Source: JAKAXS01 sp965279065 (lineage in GTDB: Bacteria; Pseudomonadota; Alphaproteobacteria; Rhizobiales; Hyphomicrobiaceae). From it: 64,000 nt of DNA. A program made the position numbers and the translations under genes. The stretch spans positions 558,001-622,000 of the forward strand of contig OZ257134.1 of the NCBI GenBank assembly GCA_965279065.1, written 5' to 3'. The notes beneath the pieces were generated by a model. It searched no databases, had not been told where the DNA came from, and worked only from the letters and a program-made list of their open reading frames with translations. Positions 20,466 through 29,160 of this stretch are shown one piece after another (position 1 is the stretch's first letter; every line of letters begins with the position of its first letter).

Positions 20466-22046
20466 TCACTCGACGATGTACCCGTAGTCGCCCTTCAGAT
20501 CGCCGGCCGGCATGTCGCTACCGCGACCGTAGATCTTGTTGACGTGCCCCAGGAAATTCGCCTCCCGATCCGCGGCGTCGCCCAGTCCGTCGAGCGGCCG
20601 CGACAATTCCTTGCGCGACGTCGGCCGGACCACATACGGCGTGACGATCACCACCAGTTCCGTTTCCTTCTTGATGAAGTCGCGGCTACGGAACAGCGTG
20701 CCCAGCACCGGCATTTCCTTCAGGCCCGGAAAGCCGTCGATGTTCTGGCGCGTGTCCTCCGAGATGAGGCCGGCGAGCGCGAGCGAGCCACCGGACGGCA
20801 GCTCGACCGTTGTTCGCGCCTGGCGCTTGTTGAGGACGGGGCTACTGCCGATGAACTCGGCGATCTCGCTGACCGCCGTATCGATCTTCAAGCTGATGCG
20901 ACCCTCCGACAGCACGACGGGAGTGAACGACAGCTGCACGCCGAACTCTTTGTATTCTACGGTGCGTGTGCCTGTTGTCGCGTCGATGCCCGTGACGAAT
21001 GGGACTTCACCGCCTGCTAGGAACTTTGCCGGTTCGCCGGAGATGGCCGTCAGGTTCGGTTCGGCCAGCGTCTTGACGAGACCGTCACGCTCCAACGCCC
21101 GGATGGCCTGCGTGATCTGATCGTTGCCTGCCGACCATTTTCCGGCGAGCCCCGACGTGCCGACGGATCCGGCCGTCCCAATGGGATCCAGATTGTTGAC
21201 GAGGTTCCCCGTCGCCGGGATGATACCGGGCAGCGGCAAGTTGCCGAGCGTGCCGCCCGTCAATGGTAGGCCGTTGGCCGACAGGATCGCCGTCGTGAAG
21301 TTGCCCGCATTGATAACGGCGCCGATATTGACACCGAACTGCTTCAGCATGCTGCGCTGAACCTCGGCGACCACGACCCGCAGCATCACCTGCTCTTCGC
21401 CCTCGACCGACAGCAGGTTGATGATTGAGCCCTTGCCCGCTTCATCGCCGACGGTCGTCTTGCTAGTCTCGGCTCCACTGCCCGCGCCACTTGCGCCGCC
21501 TCGGCTGTCGCTGGTGAACGTTGGGGTAGCGGCCGCGAACTTGGCAGCGATGGCCGCGGCGCGGTTCGAGTCCACCGGCGACCTTACGGTTCCGGTCAAC
21601 ACGATCGCATCACCCGCGATCTCGGTCTTGATCTGCGAGCCCGGAATGAGGCGGCGAAGAATGTCATCTATGCTTGCCAGATCGGCGCCAACAGAGATTT
21701 CTAGGGTCAGAACCCGCTCCCCGTTTGCATCGAAGAAAAAGGCGTTCGTCTGACCTGTCTTCTTGGCGATGAGAAAAACGCGATTTGACGTTTGGACGAC
21801 TGCGTCCACGCGTTCCGGATCCGCCACGAGTACGTCGCGCAGATCGAAACCGAACTCAACCATCATCGATTTGCCTGAACCAAGCGCAATCTTTCGCGTT
21901 CGCGCCTCGCCGCGGGTGCCGATTTTCAGTACCGATCCGCTCTGCTCGATCTGACGCGCGGAATATTGCGTGTCCTGGGCAACGCCTGAAGTTGGCGCAA
22001 ACGCCAGAAGCGCCGCCAACGCTAAGAATTTCCCCACCCGTCTCAT
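20466..22046 (-). CDS. cpaC: Flp pilus outer-membrane secretin CpaC (RcpA)
   Basis: A 526-aa secretin forming the outer-membrane channel for the pilus. It has a signal peptide ending near TSGVAQD, then an N-terminal pilus domain (SMMVEFGFDLRDVLVADPER) and a BON-like segment (AGDAIVLTGTVRSP). The secretin domain shows KTLAEPNLTAISGEPAKFLAGG (interrupted by its turn) and the C-terminal ELVVIVTPYVVRP. ATG 22046 starts the signal peptide; the much longer open frame upstream overlaps cpaB out of phase and is not used. A stand-alone homologue of its N-terminal domain lies at 24472. Confidence 0.95.
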   Translation of the reverse strand: MRRVGKFLALAALLAFAPTSGVAQDTQYSARQIEQSGSVLKIGTRGEARTRKIALGSGKSMMVEFGFDLRDVLVADPERVDAVVQTSNRVFLIAKKTGQTNAFFFDANGERVLTLEISVGADLASIDDILRRLIPGSQIKTEIAGDAIVLTGTVRSPVDSNRAAAIAAKFAAATPTFTSDSRGGASGAGSGAETSKTTVGDEAGKGSIINLLSVEGEEQVMLRVVVAEVQRSMLKQFGVNIGAVINAGNFTTAILSANGLPLTGGTLGNLPLPGIIPATGNLVNNLDPIGTAGSVGTSGLAGKWSAGNDQITQAIRALERDGLVKTLAEPNLTAISGEPAKFLAGGEVPFVTGIDATTGTRTVEYKEFGVQLSFTPVVLSEGRISLKIDTAVSEIAEFIGSSPVLNKRQARTTVELPSGGSLALAGLISEDTRQNIDGFPGLKEMPVLGTLFRSRDFIKKETELVVIVTPYVVRPTSRKELSRPLDGLGDAADREANFLGHVNKIYGRGSDMPAGDLKGDYGYIVE

Positions 22047-22086
22047 CAACCGTCGCCCTACAACAACGTACTCAGTCCCTCCGCAA

Positions 22087-22890
22087 TCAGTTGACGCTGC
22101 TGATTTGCGATCTGTTTCCATAACGCAGGATACGAATGGCGCTGCCGCGATCTTTTTTGCCGAGATCGGCGTCGGCGGTAGCATCTTTCTTCGGAGTGTC
22201 GGCAATCGACCGCAGCGCCAGCGAGATCTCGCCCGTGGAGTTGGCCTGAGCCAACGTTTCGCTCTGGCGCGGCGACAGCTCCAGCGTCGCCGTGTCGGCC
22301 GACGCGGAGGCGGACTTGTCGCCTTCCTTGTTCTGGATCTGCTGCCCGATGGCGAGCACCCGCACATTGCGGAACAGGATATCGCTGATGACGTCCTCCT
22401 GGCCCGAGCGGTTGCGCATGCGGCGGATGAGGATCACGTCGACGTGGTCGTTCGGCAGGATCAGACGACCGGCCGCGGTCGCTTCCGTGATCTTCGTCGA
22501 GATCGCGCGCATGCCTGCCGGCAGAATGGCCGCCAGCACGCCGCCCTGGCCGGCCTTGATCAGTTTGTCAGTGGTGATCGGCTCGCCCGCCAGCAACGGC
22601 GAGCGCACGACCGAGCCCGTGAGCCCGGATATGACCTCAGGCGGCGACGAGCGCGTGATGAAGGATGGCGTGACGGCTTCCTTAGGCCAGGTCTGCCAGC
22701 GGAACAGGCCGTCGTTGGCAATGGCGCCCAAGTCGATGGCCCCCGCGGCCACCAGGACTTCTGTGGCATCAACCTTGACCTCGACGGTGTTCTGCTTCAC
22801 CGGCTGGTTGACGATGCCCTGCATCAGCATGAACGCGCCGAGGCCGGCCGTGCCGGCGATCGCGATGCCAATGATCTGACCCTTCTTCAT
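22087..22890 (-). CDS. cpaB: Flp pilus assembly protein CpaB (RcpC)
   Basis: A 267-aa periplasmic protein anchored by an N-terminal helix (KKGQIIGIAIAGTAGLGAFM). It has a SAF-type domain (TEVLVAAGAIDLGAIANDG) and the RcpC/CpaB domain (RAISTKITEATAAGRLILP, DHVDVILIRR). The family binds peptidoglycan or modulates the secretin. ATG 22890 gives a canonical MKKGQ start. It lies 40 bp before cpaC. Confidence 0.93.
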   Translation of the reverse strand: MKKGQIIGIAIAGTAGLGAFMLMQGIVNQPVKQNTVEVKVDATEVLVAAGAIDLGAIANDGLFRWQTWPKEAVTPSFITRSSPPEVISGLTGSVVRSPLLAGEPITTDKLIKAGQGGVLAAILPAGMRAISTKITEATAAGRLILPNDHVDVILIRRMRNRSGQEDVISDILFRNVRVLAIGQQIQNKEGDKSASASADTATLELSPRQSETLAQANSTGEISLALRSIADTPKKDATADADLGKKDRGSAIRILRYGNRSQISSVN

Positions 22891-23031
22891 GCGGCTTCCA
22901 ACGTCTGAACGGTCCCCGGCCCGACGCGCAGGGATCAGCAGACAGTGCGCCACAAATATCTATGATTCTTTAATCCGCGTGCCGGAACGGTGCGACCGGT
23001 GGGCTTTATCCAGTGATTCGATGTAAGGCGT

Positions 23032-23529
23032 TCAGATCAATGCCTGAAACAGGGGAGACATCGGGAACAGGATGAGCGCCGAAGCGCCTATGGCGATCCC
23101 GTATGGCATTCCAGTACCAGCCCGGTGCAGCCGGATGGCCCATTCGGGTATCGGCAGCGCGCCGGCGGGATATCCGCGGTAGGCAACGAGTAGGAGCATG
23201 AGCACGGAGCCAATCAGGCCCGTAAGCACAAGGAACGGCAGCAACTGCGGCAATCCCAACCAAAGTGCACCGGCGGCCAGTAGTTTTGCGTCTCCACCGC
23301 CAACCCAGCCCAGAGCAAACATGGCAACGCCCGCAGCGAGCATAGCGACGCCGGCCGCAAGATGCATCGCGACATCGTTGAGAGGCAAGCCAGCGAACGG
23401 CACGATGATGAGGAAAGCTGCGACAAGCGCCAATGAGATGCGATTGGGAATCGTCATCGTCAGCAGGTCCATCGCAGCAGCGAAGGCCATGGCTGCCGGA
23501 AAAACGAGAATGAGGGGCGACTGAAGCAT
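23032..23529 (-). CDS. cpaA: Prepilin peptidase CpaA (A24 family)
   Basis: A 165-aa inner-membrane aspartyl protease that cleaves Flp prepilin and TadE-like leaders. Five to six hydrophobic segments; the catalytic aspartates are D21 (AAMDLLTMTIPN) and D80 in WVGGGDAK, matching the GxGD pattern. The N-methylation Cys cluster of PilD is absent, as usual for CpaA. The start is ATG 23529; a TTG at 23550 in frame is less likely, and neither has a clear ribosome binding site. It lies between the pilins and cpaB. Confidence 0.92.
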   Translation of the reverse strand: MLQSPLILVFPAAMAFAAAMDLLTMTIPNRISLALVAAFLIIVPFAGLPLNDVAMHLAAGVAMLAAGVAMFALGWVGGGDAKLLAAGALWLGLPQLLPFLVLTGLIGSVLMLLLVAYRGYPAGALPIPEWAIRLHRAGTGMPYGIAIGASALILFPMSPLFQALI

Positions 23530-23566
23530 CGTCTGCAACCCGGAGGTCAAACTGGTTTGCTGTTAG

Positions 23567-23740
23567 CTATTTAATCGCCGTCAGAGCCGTAACCAGCTTC
23601 GTGGCGATGGAGTCGTAGAGCGTTCGGGTGTTGTCGCCGGTGATTGTCAGGGACACGATCATCGCTATCGAGAATAAGCCTGCGATCAGGCCATACTCTA
23701 TCGCAGTTGCGCCGCGGCGGCATTTTGCAAACGTTTTCAT
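23567..23740 (-). CDS. Flp-type pilin (second in operon)
   Basis: A 57-aa prepilin starting MKTFAKCRRGATAIEYGL. It has a short basic leader ending in Gly10, then ATAIEYGLIAGLFSIAMI, the hydrophobic Flp core with Glu14 and Tyr15 (E5/Y6 of mature pilin), and a short variable tail ending TAIK. CpaA should cleave after Gly10. Compared with the first pilin it has a Cys in the leader and a different tail, so it may be a minor pilin. It lies downstream of a hairpin that separates it from the first pilin. Confidence 0.9.
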   Translation of the reverse strand: MKTFAKCRRGATAIEYGLIAGLFSIAMIVSLTITGDNTRTLYDSIATKLVTALTAIK

Positions 23741-23760
23741 CGCCGGCCCTGTGGTAAAGT

Positions 23761-23788
23761 GTTGGGTCAGCCGCGCGGCTGACCCAAC
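23761..23788 (-). terminator. Perfect 12-bp stem-loop between the two pilin genes
   Basis: GTTGGGTCAGCC - GCGC - GGCTGACCCAAC is a perfect inverted repeat immediately after the major pilin stop. There is no strong T tract (ACTTTACC follows on the minus strand). It may therefore partly terminate or stabilise the pilin mRNA and lower expression of the genes behind it, rather than fully stop transcription. Confidence 0.7.
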
Positions 23789-23794
23789 AGACTT

Positions 23795-23968
23795 TTACTT
23801 CGCAAGAACAAGCGTCGCGCCAACCTTGTCGAAGATGCGCGTGAGCTCAGGCCCGATGACCTGGAGACCAGCGATAATGGCGATGCTGACGAAGCCGGCG
23901 ATCAGGCCGTATTCGATGGCCGTGGCGCCCGATTCGTCTTTGGCAAAGCGCGAAAGAAGATTGGTCAT
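23795..23968 (-). CDS. Flp-type major pilin
   Basis: A 57-aa prepilin starting MTNLLSRFAKDESGATAIEY. The leader ends in Gly14; the mature protein would start ATAIEYGLIAGFVSIAIIAG with the Flp Glu-Tyr pair. A strong ribosome binding site (AAGGAG) lies 5 nt upstream of ATG 23968. It is first in the minus-strand operon, directly downstream of an AT-rich control region, and is followed by a stable hairpin. All this fits the highly expressed major pilin. The longer frame to 24094 has no leader homology. Confidence 0.93.
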   Translation of the reverse strand: MTNLLSRFAKDESGATAIEYGLIAGFVSIAIIAGLQVIGPELTRIFDKVGATLVLAK

Positions 23969-24471
23969 GTGTGTACTCCTTACTAGTCGTAATTGTTCGA
24001 TGCCTTGATCCAGCTCATCGCGGGGACCAAGCACGGCCTGCGTTGAACTAACCGAAAGATACGTGAGAGAAATTAAACTGAAGTAAATCCCCATTGCACG
24101 CGCAGAAATGCGTGACGAGTTGATGTTAACTAAGAAAGATTAAAGATATTAACATGTATATATTGTGGACAAAGGCCAAATGATTTACGATCAGTCGAGA
24201 TATATCAGAATAACGACTGAAATTGTCATAATACTGCATGTTGCAGATGGTTAATTCTGATGATATATTTGGATATATACAGTAGAAGACCGGGAAGTTG
24301 CGGTGCTGCTTGTTGCTTAGATTGGGCTGAGGACCGATTTAATCGTGCCCGCCCGCGGAGCCGGCGGACGGCTATCGCAAACGCCAACCCAGTGCGACAC
24401 AGCCGTTGGCAATTCCTTCACCACTCGGTGAGTTAATGAGGCATCAGCGATTCTCAGGGGCTGCCCGAGCC
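23969..24471. promoter_or_regulatory. AT-rich divergent control region of the pilus locus
   Basis: About 500 bp without a credible gene between the major pilin (minus) and the CpaC-N-like gene (plus). From about 24060 to 24300 it is strikingly AT-rich for this genome. It contains an imperfect inverted repeat: ATATATCAGAAT at 24200-24211 and ATTCTGATGATATAT at 24254-24268, with a GAT insertion. There are three TTAA sites (24126, 24140, 24149) reminiscent of CtrA half-sites, but spaced 10 and 5 bp rather than 7. It must hold promoters for both arms; exact boxes cannot be assigned. Confidence 0.6.
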
Positions 24472-24960
24472 ATGATCCATAATGTCACATTGCGCCGCCG
24501 CCGCTGCTTGGCCCTTGCAGCCGTGCTCACCGCTTTTTCCGCTTCAGCAGTTCAGGCGGCCGACCTCATCGTACATTACGATCAGTCGCAACTCGTTCGA
24601 CTGGCGCGGCCGGTGTCCGAAGTGATCATCGGCAATCCGTCGATCGCAGATGTCACCGTGCAAGGCTCCACACTGCTCGTCGTCACCGGCAAGACGTTCG
24701 GTATCACCAATATCATCGCCCTCGACGCGGATCGCAAGATCATCAAGGATCAGCGGGTGATCGTTGAGCGCGACGAGAACCGTGTCGTCAACCTGCACAA
24801 GGCCGGCATGCGCCAGTCCTACAGTTGCACGCCGAACTGCTCACCGACGCTAACCATTGGTGACGACACCGCATACTTCGAGCAGATCCAGAAGCACTCT
24901 GCCGCCAAAACCGGCTTCTCCAACAGTGAGGCGCCCGCCGCGGCCCAGGGCGGACCCTAA
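24472..24960 (+). CDS. Secreted pilus-assembly N-domain protein (CpaC-N-like)
   Basis: A 162-aa protein with a signal peptide (LALAAVLTAFSASAVQA). A T2SS/T3SS pilus N-terminal domain follows: QLVRLARPVSEVIIGNPSIA, then VQGSTLLVVTGKTFGITNII. This domain normally starts the secretin CpaC, but here it stands alone, with a Cys pair (SCTPNC) near residue 118 and an Ala/Gly tail. It begins the plus-strand arm of the pilus locus, so it probably works at the secretin. Starts at 24436 (ATG) or 24406 (TTG) are alternatives; 24472 places the signal peptide conventionally. Confidence 0.82.
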   Translation: MIHNVTLRRRRCLALAAVLTAFSASAVQAADLIVHYDQSQLVRLARPVSEVIIGNPSIADVTVQGSTLLVVTGKTFGITNIIALDADRKIIKDQRVIVERDENRVVNLHKAGMRQSYSCTPNCSPTLTIGDDTAYFEQIQKHSAAKTGFSNSEAPAAAQGGP

Positions 24961-25072
24961 CGTCCCTTCAACGACTTGTTTACACTGCTGTCGTCGACAT
25001 CGGCGACATTACGCCTCCTTAAACCTTGGCCGCTACAGTGTGCCGGCAAGTTCGTAGCGGTGTACAGTCCTT

Positions 25073-25651
25073 ATGCGTCGCCCCCTCCAGCGTTTCGGTC
25101 GCCCGTCCAGCATCATTCGCCGTTTCGGCCGCGCACGGGATGGCGCGACTGCAATCGAATTCGGCCTGGTCTTCACGCCGTTTCTAATGCTGGTGTTCGG
25201 CATTATAGGCGTCGGCCTATTCTATTTTACCGAAACGGTAATGGACCAATCGTTGAACGGGGTCAGCCGCCAGATTCGCACAGGCCAGAGTCATCAAACG
25301 CCGACCGGCGAACTCACGGTGGGCAATCTCAAGAAAGAACTCTGTGAGAGGGCGGGCGGTCTCATTACCTGTGACAAGCTGAGCGTCATCATCACAAACA
25401 GCGACGCTTGGGACAAGATCACGAGCATCCCCTCGTGCACCAACAGTTCCGGAACCGTAGTCGCCTCGAACTATGCCGACACAGTGCCGGTCTCCACCGG
25501 CGCAGGCGGCCGTGAGCGAGTCGTGATCATCGTTGCCTGCTATCCCTGGGAACTTTTGGCTTCGATCCCTTACTTGGGCCTTGGCAATGTCAACGGAGGG
25601 TCAGCGCAGCTGATCCAGTCCGTCATGGCATTCAAGAGCGAACCGTATTGA
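25073..25651 (+). CDS. TadE-like pseudopilin
   Basis: A 192-aa pseudopilin. A basic N-terminus is followed by RDGATAIEFGLVFTPFLMLVFG near residues 22-43. This TadE motif is cleaved by the prepilin peptidase after Gly and retains the Glu of the pilin core. The periplasmic part has Cys residues at about 90, 99 and 121. It lies 112 bp after the CpaC-N-like gene and 12 bp before a second TadE-like gene, so these three genes likely form an operon. Confidence 0.88.
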   Translation: MRRPLQRFGRPSSIIRRFGRARDGATAIEFGLVFTPFLMLVFGIIGVGLFYFTETVMDQSLNGVSRQIRTGQSHQTPTGELTVGNLKKELCERAGGLITCDKLSVIITNSDAWDKITSIPSCTNSSGTVVASNYADTVPVSTGAGGRERVVIIVACYPWELLASIPYLGLGNVNGGSAQLIQSVMAFKSEPY

Positions 25652-25663
25652 GGCGTCGACCAA

Positions 25664-26278
25664 ATGATGAAGTTGCGCAATCAAACCAAACGTCTCGCCA
25701 ACGTCGTGCAGGCATGGAGGCGCAACAGCGACGGGGTCGCCGCTGTCGAATTTGCGTTCATCGCGCCGGTCCTTATCATCATGTTTTTTGGCGTCTTCGA
25801 GATGGGACGAGCCTACTCGGCTCACCGGCGGTTTCTCAGCGCGAGTTACATGATCGGCGACCTTGTCGCCCGTGAGAAGGAACTGACGACGGACGGCCTC
25901 CGCGGCATCTACCAACTGGCCCCCACTGTAATGGGTAGCTTTTCCACCGACAATGCCACACTTAGCGTCGAAGTGTTGCCCGTCCAGATCCAGGCGTCTA
26001 AGCCGGATGAGGTGCGCAGCTACGCGACGCCTGAGCGGTTCAATAAGACCCTACCGTCCTGTGGCGTCCAGGCCGTATCGGATGACGTGAAGGACATCCT
26101 CAAGTCCTCCACCCAGGGTCTGATCGTCATCACGTCGACGTACGAGTATAAGCCGCTATTCGCCAGCTCCATCGTCGGGTCGATGACGTGGACCAACGTG
26201 TCCACATTTGCTCCGCGACAACAGTGCGTGACGTTCGGCACCGGAACCGCGGCGAAAAGTTGCTCTAAACCTTGCTGA
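25664..26278 (+). CDS. Second TadE/TadF-like pseudopilin (no VWA domain)
   Basis: A 204-aa pseudopilin with NSDGVAAVEFAFIAPVLIIM near residues 21-40, again the Gly-x-x-x-x-Glu prepilin pattern, and a periplasmic domain with three Cys-containing segments, ending SCSKPC. In many tad loci this position holds TadG with a von Willebrand A domain; that domain is absent here. It starts with two ATGs (25664 and 25667). Last gene of the plus-strand arm. Confidence 0.85.
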   Translation: MMKLRNQTKRLANVVQAWRRNSDGVAAVEFAFIAPVLIIMFFGVFEMGRAYSAHRRFLSASYMIGDLVAREKELTTDGLRGIYQLAPTVMGSFSTDNATLSVEVLPVQIQASKPDEVRSYATPERFNKTLPSCGVQAVSDDVKDILKSSTQGLIVITSTYEYKPLFASSIVGSMTWTNVSTFAPRQQCVTFGTGTAAKSCSKPC

Positions 26279-26476
26279 AAACTTCAAAGGTTTCGCTGGC
26301 GCTGCCGATCGTCATCGGTGCCTACAAATACGAATACCTATCACTTTGGTCGTCTTCCTCATTTTGAAGAATGAATTATTGTCTGAGGAGGCATCGATCC
26401 TCTTACCTTCGCCTCTGATGCCCCTTATGCTGAAGAAGGAAGATTTCGTTTTAATTGCATACAAGGGCGCCAAAAA

Positions 26477-27094
26477 ATGGGACGCCGTTCAGTTCATACT
26501 GCCGAAGAGTTGCGTGAGCTCATACTTGACGCCTCGACAGAATTAATCGAGGCCAACGGCTTGGCCGGGCTTTCCGCCCGAGAGATCGCTCGCCGTATCG
26601 GTTACTCGCCTGGAACGCTGTACAATATCTTCGAGAACCTCGACGATCTGGTGCTGACCATCGAGGGCCGGTTACTCGATCGTCTGGATGTCGCCTTGGG
26701 TGACGTTGCGCCCAGTTCCACCTCTACGCAGGCCGTCCACCGGCTGGCTCAGGCCTATCTGCGATTCACCGACGCAAACCCCAAGCTGTGGAATCTCCTG
26801 TTCGAGCATCATTTGCCGCCGGGTAGGGAGGTGCCGGGCTGGTATCAAAGCAAACTGGAGGGCTTGCTGGCCCGCGTCGAGCATGCGTTGGACCCGCTTC
26901 TGCCCGATGCCGACACGCAAACCCGCCGGCGCGCCGCACGCGTCCTGTGGGCTGGAGTTCACGGCATCACATCGCTGGCGACCACCGAAAAGCTGTCCCT
27001 CGTTTCGACAGAAACAGCACCCGCCCTCGTGGACGACCTCGTGTCCGCGTATCTCAAAGGCCTGACGGAAAAACAGGGCCTTCTGGCAAGCTGA
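26477..27094 (+). CDS. TetR/AcrR-family transcriptional regulator
   Basis: A 205-aa regulator. The N-terminal helix-turn-helix is LSAREIARRIGYSPGTLYNIF at residues 34-54 (as two helices around RIGYS). The C-terminal ligand domain resembles the WHG subgroup (LWAGVHGITSLATTEKLSL). Its ligand and targets are unknown. It converges on the membrane hydrolase gene with a 26-bp gap. The 198 bp upstream of it, down to the pseudopilin stop, hold no gene and are relatively AT-rich, so they likely contain its promoter. AAGGGC lies about 7 nt before the ATG. Confidence 0.9.
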   Translation: MGRRSVHTAEELRELILDASTELIEANGLAGLSAREIARRIGYSPGTLYNIFENLDDLVLTIEGRLLDRLDVALGDVAPSSTSTQAVHRLAQAYLRFTDANPKLWNLLFEHHLPPGREVPGWYQSKLEGLLARVEHALDPLLPDADTQTRRRAARVLWAGVHGITSLATTEKLSLVSTETAPALVDDLVSAYLKGLTEKQGLLAS

Positions 27095-27120
27095 TCACGC
27101 GTCACACCCCTCTGGCACCA

Positions 27121-28020
27121 TCACGGCGCCGGAGGGGCATGCTCCGGTACTGTAACCGGCACTGCAGCTTTCGATTCCGGAGTGGAACGCTCTACGGCCG
27201 GGGCCTGCGACGGTTGCGCCGGCGTGACCGATCCCGTCGTCAACGGGGCATCGGCTCCGGCTCGTGTCGGTTGCGCGGCAATCTCCGTCTCCGACCGCCG
27301 CGTCGGCACAACTCCGAACCACGTGTCTTTCGGCAGCAGGCGGGCATGCAGTCCCGACCACAGATCCCGCGACGCGACGCCTTCGATGAACGGCTTGGTC
27401 GATGGCGCCAGGAACGCCATCAGCATCGTCGCGACCAGCATGCCGGCCGTTGCCGCCGGATACCGGCGGTCGTAGAGCTTCATGGCCGTGCCGAACGATG
27501 ACTTGATCCGGGTGTCCATCACGTCGACGGAATACATCTCGTCGAGCGTGAGATGGACGAGGTAGCCGATGAACAGGAAGCCGCCGGCCAGCCAAGCCAC
27601 ACCGTCGTGGCGGCCGAGGACGTAGCGGAACACGACTGCCGTCGTCACCGCGCAGAACAAGCCTGCCAGGATCGAGTGCCAGATCCCGCGGTGCACGGAG
27701 AGCCGGTGAAACGCCGTGTGCAGGCCGTAGCGCACGAATGCCATCGTGCCGAGCCACAGCACCCACAGCTCGGCGATGGACCGTGTGGTGGCAAACGTGA
27801 ACAGCACCGCAAACGAGAAGAAGACCGCTAGGCCCGCGAACATCGCCCGGCTGGGTCGCGATTCCTTCAAGTCGATGTCCGGTAGCACCGAACCGAGCAC
27901 ACCGGCCATCGTCACCGCGATGAGATTCTCCGGGGCGATGACGTCGGCGGCCAGTGTCAAAGTGGCGAGCCCACCGGCCACTACGGTACCCACGGCGATG
28001 TGCGTCGTGAAGTTGGCCAT
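27121..28020 (-). CDS. Membrane-bound metal-dependent hydrolase, YdjM family
   Basis: A 299-aa integral membrane protein beginning MANFTTHIAVGTVVAGGLAT, with several hydrophobic segments. Family metal-binding positions are seen as H7, LGSVLPDIDLKES, TAFHRLSVHRGIWHS and VHLTLDEM (His/Asp residues). The family (LexA-regulated YdjM in E. coli) has unknown substrates. A polar Pro/Ala/Thr-rich tail of about 80 residues extends the usual length. A ribosome binding site (AAGGAG) sits 8 nt before ATG 28020. It is divergent from the cation transporter gene. Confidence 0.85.
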   Translation of the reverse strand: MANFTTHIAVGTVVAGGLATLTLAADVIAPENLIAVTMAGVLGSVLPDIDLKESRPSRAMFAGLAVFFSFAVLFTFATTRSIAELWVLWLGTMAFVRYGLHTAFHRLSVHRGIWHSILAGLFCAVTTAVVFRYVLGRHDGVAWLAGGFLFIGYLVHLTLDEMYSVDVMDTRIKSSFGTAMKLYDRRYPAATAGMLVATMLMAFLAPSTKPFIEGVASRDLWSGLHARLLPKDTWFGVVPTRRSETEIAAQPTRAGADAPLTTGSVTPAQPSQAPAVERSTPESKAAVPVTVPEHAPPAP

Positions 28021-28235
28021 GGTCGGTCTCCTTTGCCTGGCGCGGCAGAACGGCGCCGCGAAGTCTTCCAAGCATCAGATTCGCTGCCCCTAAGGCAGCC
28101 ACAACTCCGCGGACATTGTGGAAAAGTCGATAGATTATTGCCCAAGGTGCCCGGACGCCGCGGGGAACTTTACAATGGTATTGCGCGCGCAAGTCTGGCA
28201 ACAGGAACGCGCAAACTCATCAGGACAATCACGTG

Positions 28236-29159
28236 ATGCCGCTGGAACAGCGCCCGTCCGAACGCGCCGTATTGGCGGCGATCGCACGCACGGCACAGAT
28301 CAGCATCGCTGTGGCCGTCGCCGTCACGGCGATCAAGTATCTCGCCTATCACGTGACGGGCTCCGTCGCGCTCTATTCCGACGCGCTCGAAAGCATCGTC
28401 AATGTCCTGACGGCCGGTGTAGCGTTGGCGGCAGTCTATGTCAGCGCCAAGCCCGCCGACGCTAATCACCCGTTCGGACACGCCAAGGCTGAATACTTCT
28501 CCGCCGTCGTCGAAGGCGTGCTCGTTGTCCTGGCCGCCCTGCTGATCATTCGTGAGGCCTATGCCGCCGTGCTCGCTCCCCGCGACCTGGACCAGCCGGC
28601 GCTGGGCCTCGTGATCAATGGTGCGGCCACGGTCCTGAATGCAAGTTGGGCCGCCTACCTCGTCCGCCGGGGCCGTGCATGGCGGTCTCCGGCCCTGGTG
28701 GCCGATGGTTGGCATCTGGCAGCCGACGTTTTCACCTCGATCGGCGTCATCGTCGGCCTGGTGCTCGCCACCCTCACCGGCTTCAGCATCTTGGACCCGA
28801 TCCTTGCCGCGGTCGTCGCCGTCAATATCCTGTGGGCCGGCTATAAGATCATGAAGCAATCGCTGAGCGGATTGATGGACGAGGCCGTGGACGTCGACAT
28901 GGAAAATCGCATCTGCGCCGTCATCCGCGAAAGCGGATACGGGGCATTGCAGGTGCACGATATTCGCGCCCGGACCGCGGGCCGCATGACGTTCATAGAG
29001 TTCCACCTGGTGGTGCCGGGCGCTATGTCGGTGTCCGAGGCCCACGAGATCTGCGACCGCATCGAAGATGCGTTGGAGGCGGCCTTGGAAGGCACCGACA
29101 TCTCCATTCACATCGAACCGGAGCATAAGGCGAAGGTTCAAGCCGCCGTGGTGTTCTAG
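28236..29159 (+). CDS. Cation diffusion facilitator transporter (Zn/Fe/Co/Cd efflux family)
   Basis: About 307 aa. Six transmembrane helices with CDF signature SVALYSDALESIVNVL (Asp of the A site near residue 47), HPFGHAKAEYFSAVVEG with the His/Asp-type A-site region, and ALVADGWHLAADVFTSIGVI carrying the second site (HxxxD). The C-terminal cytoplasmic ferredoxin-like domain (RTAGRMTFIEFHLVVPG) ends with HIEPEHKAKV. Exports divalent cations in exchange for protons; the metal cannot be assigned from sequence. A GTG at 28233 immediately precedes the ATG. It is followed by the alpha/beta hydrolase gene 1 bp later. Confidence 0.92.
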   Translation: MPLEQRPSERAVLAAIARTAQISIAVAVAVTAIKYLAYHVTGSVALYSDALESIVNVLTAGVALAAVYVSAKPADANHPFGHAKAEYFSAVVEGVLVVLAALLIIREAYAAVLAPRDLDQPALGLVINGAATVLNASWAAYLVRRGRAWRSPALVADGWHLAADVFTSIGVIVGLVLATLTGFSILDPILAAVVAVNILWAGYKIMKQSLSGLMDEAVDVDMENRICAVIRESGYGALQVHDIRARTAGRMTFIEFHLVVPGAMSVSEAHEICDRIEDALEAALEGTDISIHIEPEHKAKVQAAVVF

Positions 29160-29160
29160 C

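Noticed and set aside
24060..24300. AT-rich stretch considered as a replication origin
   Set aside because: Only one weak DnaA-box-like site (TGTGGACAA) and no iterated boxes or origin genes nearby.
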